NCBI GenBank assembly: GCA_934636065.1
Contig: CAKTZW010000184.1
Span: forward strand, 1 to 5,176
Reading direction: 5' to 3'
Origin: an uncultured Labedella sp.
Lineage (GTDB): Bacteria; Actinomycetota; Actinomycetes; Actinomycetales; Microbacteriaceae
DNA length: 5,176 bases
The notes under the pieces were generated by a model, which was not told the DNA's origin, made no database searches, and saw nothing but the letters and a program-made list of their open reading frames with translations. The stretch's first letter is position 1. Every line of letters starts with the position of its first letter. Shown one piece after another: positions 4,685-5,176 of the stretch. The position numbers and the translations under genes were made by a program.

Positions 4685-5176
4685 TCACTCCGGATCGGCC
4701 ACCCTCGCCGGGACTCGACGCGCGAAGACGAGCGATTCGCCGGCGACGCTCCCCCGGTCGTCCGGCAACTCCGTGAACCCGGTGCGGCGATAGAAGGCGA
4801 TCGCGTTGTCGTTCGCCGCCCCGACGACGAGGTGGACGCCGGGCACTCCGCGTTCCCGCAACTGCTCGACGGCGGCCTCGACGAGTCGGCGCCCGGTGCC
4901 GGCACCCCGCGCCCCGGCGAGCAGGTCGATGTGGAGGTGGGCGGGGTACGCGTCGACGCACGACACGAGCATGCGGTCGGGATCGGCCCCCGCTCGCAAG
5001 AGCGACTCGTCCGCCGGGGTGAGCGCGACGCGCTCGCTCGACACGGACGGCCACCAGTCGGTCACGAACCAGCGCGCGAACGCCACGGTGTCGGTCGTGC
5101 CGATCAGGTAGCCCTGCACGGCGTCGGACTCGTCGACGGCGACGACGCCGAATCCCGTCGGGTGGAGGATGTACGG
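4685..5176 (-). CDS. GNAT-family N-acetyltransferase, N-terminus beyond right edge
   Basis: This is a GCN5-related acetyltransferase that would transfer acetyl from acetyl-CoA to an unidentified amine. The frame is open to the window end, so the GTG at 5119 is probably internal; 163 residues are visible. They start PYILHPTGFGVVAV, then VQGYLIGTTDTVAFARWFV (20-38) and DWWP (40-43), then YPAHLHIDLL (77-86), the acetyl-CoA pyrophosphate loop ARGAGTGRRLVEAA (89-102), and NDNAIAFYRRTGF (122-134). The G-Y-x-x-G-T-x-D-T, W-W-P and Y-P-x-H-L-H-I-D combination is typical of the GNAT group related to the acetyltransferase-like domain found with O-GlcNAcase/hyaluronidase proteins. The natural substrate is not known from sequence. 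The stop at 4685-4687 lies 24 bases from the convergent PH-like gene, with no clear terminator between. Family assignment is firm; substrate is open. Confidence 0.88.
   Translation of the reverse strand, partial: PYILHPTGFGVVAVDESDAVQGYLIGTTDTVAFARWFVTDWWPSVSSERVALTPADESLLRAGADPDRMLVSCVDAYPAHLHIDLLAGARGAGTGRRLVEAAVEQLRERGVPGVHLVVGAANDNAIAFYRRTGFTELPDDRGSVAGESLVFARRVPARVADPE

Noticed and set aside
3811..4776. A plus-strand open frame starting inside the tRNA
   Set aside because: Its start lies within tRNA-Ser, the early residues are simply translated T-arm sequence, and the remainder overlaps the PH-like gene out of frame.

Overview
The window looks like chromosomal DNA from a high-GC actinobacterium, most likely Microbacteriaceae or a close relative. 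Coding regions are GC-rich with G/C-dominated third codon positions, three or four of the five genes probably start at GTG or TTG, the SRP RNA is the compact actinobacterial type, and the DnaX N-terminus is typically actinobacterial. The family-level guess is inference. No mobile element, phage gene, CRISPR array or obvious defence system was found; this is mainly core housekeeping DNA.

Layout, left to right. The minus strand carries, in transcription order from about 3710 down to 1: the SRP RNA gene (ffs, about 3710-3622, with a U7 tract at its 3' end), pta (3513-1387), ackA (1390-191, overlapping pta by 4 bases) and the first 45 codons of dnaX (start at 137, running off the left edge). Pta and AckA interconvert acetyl-CoA and acetate through acetyl phosphate with ATP gain or use; their overlap and a good Shine-Dalgarno for ackA inside the pta end imply one translationally coupled operon. 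A hairpin sits between ackA and dnaX.

Divergent from ffs, a serine tRNA (anticodon GGA) with encoded CCA lies at 3790-3877 on the plus strand. The 79-bp region between ffs and the tRNA holds a recognisable ffs promoter, a -10-like box for the tRNA, a 16-bp palindrome between them, and a perfect 7-bp hairpin with a TTCG loop just before the mature tRNA 5' end. After the tRNA come about 230 bases without a convincing gene (two small hairpins and a stretch resembling the 3' end of an arginine tRNA). A plus-strand gene for a small two-helix membrane protein with a probable bacterial PH-like domain follows (4106-4660). It converges, with a 24-bp gap, on a minus-strand GNAT acetyltransferase whose N-terminus lies beyond the right edge.

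The most interesting material is in the short non-coding regions: the AT-rich inverted repeat upstream of pta, the structured ffs/tRNA-Ser divergent region, and the position of pta-ackA between ffs and dnaX. None amounts to a clear new system; each is a testable lead.
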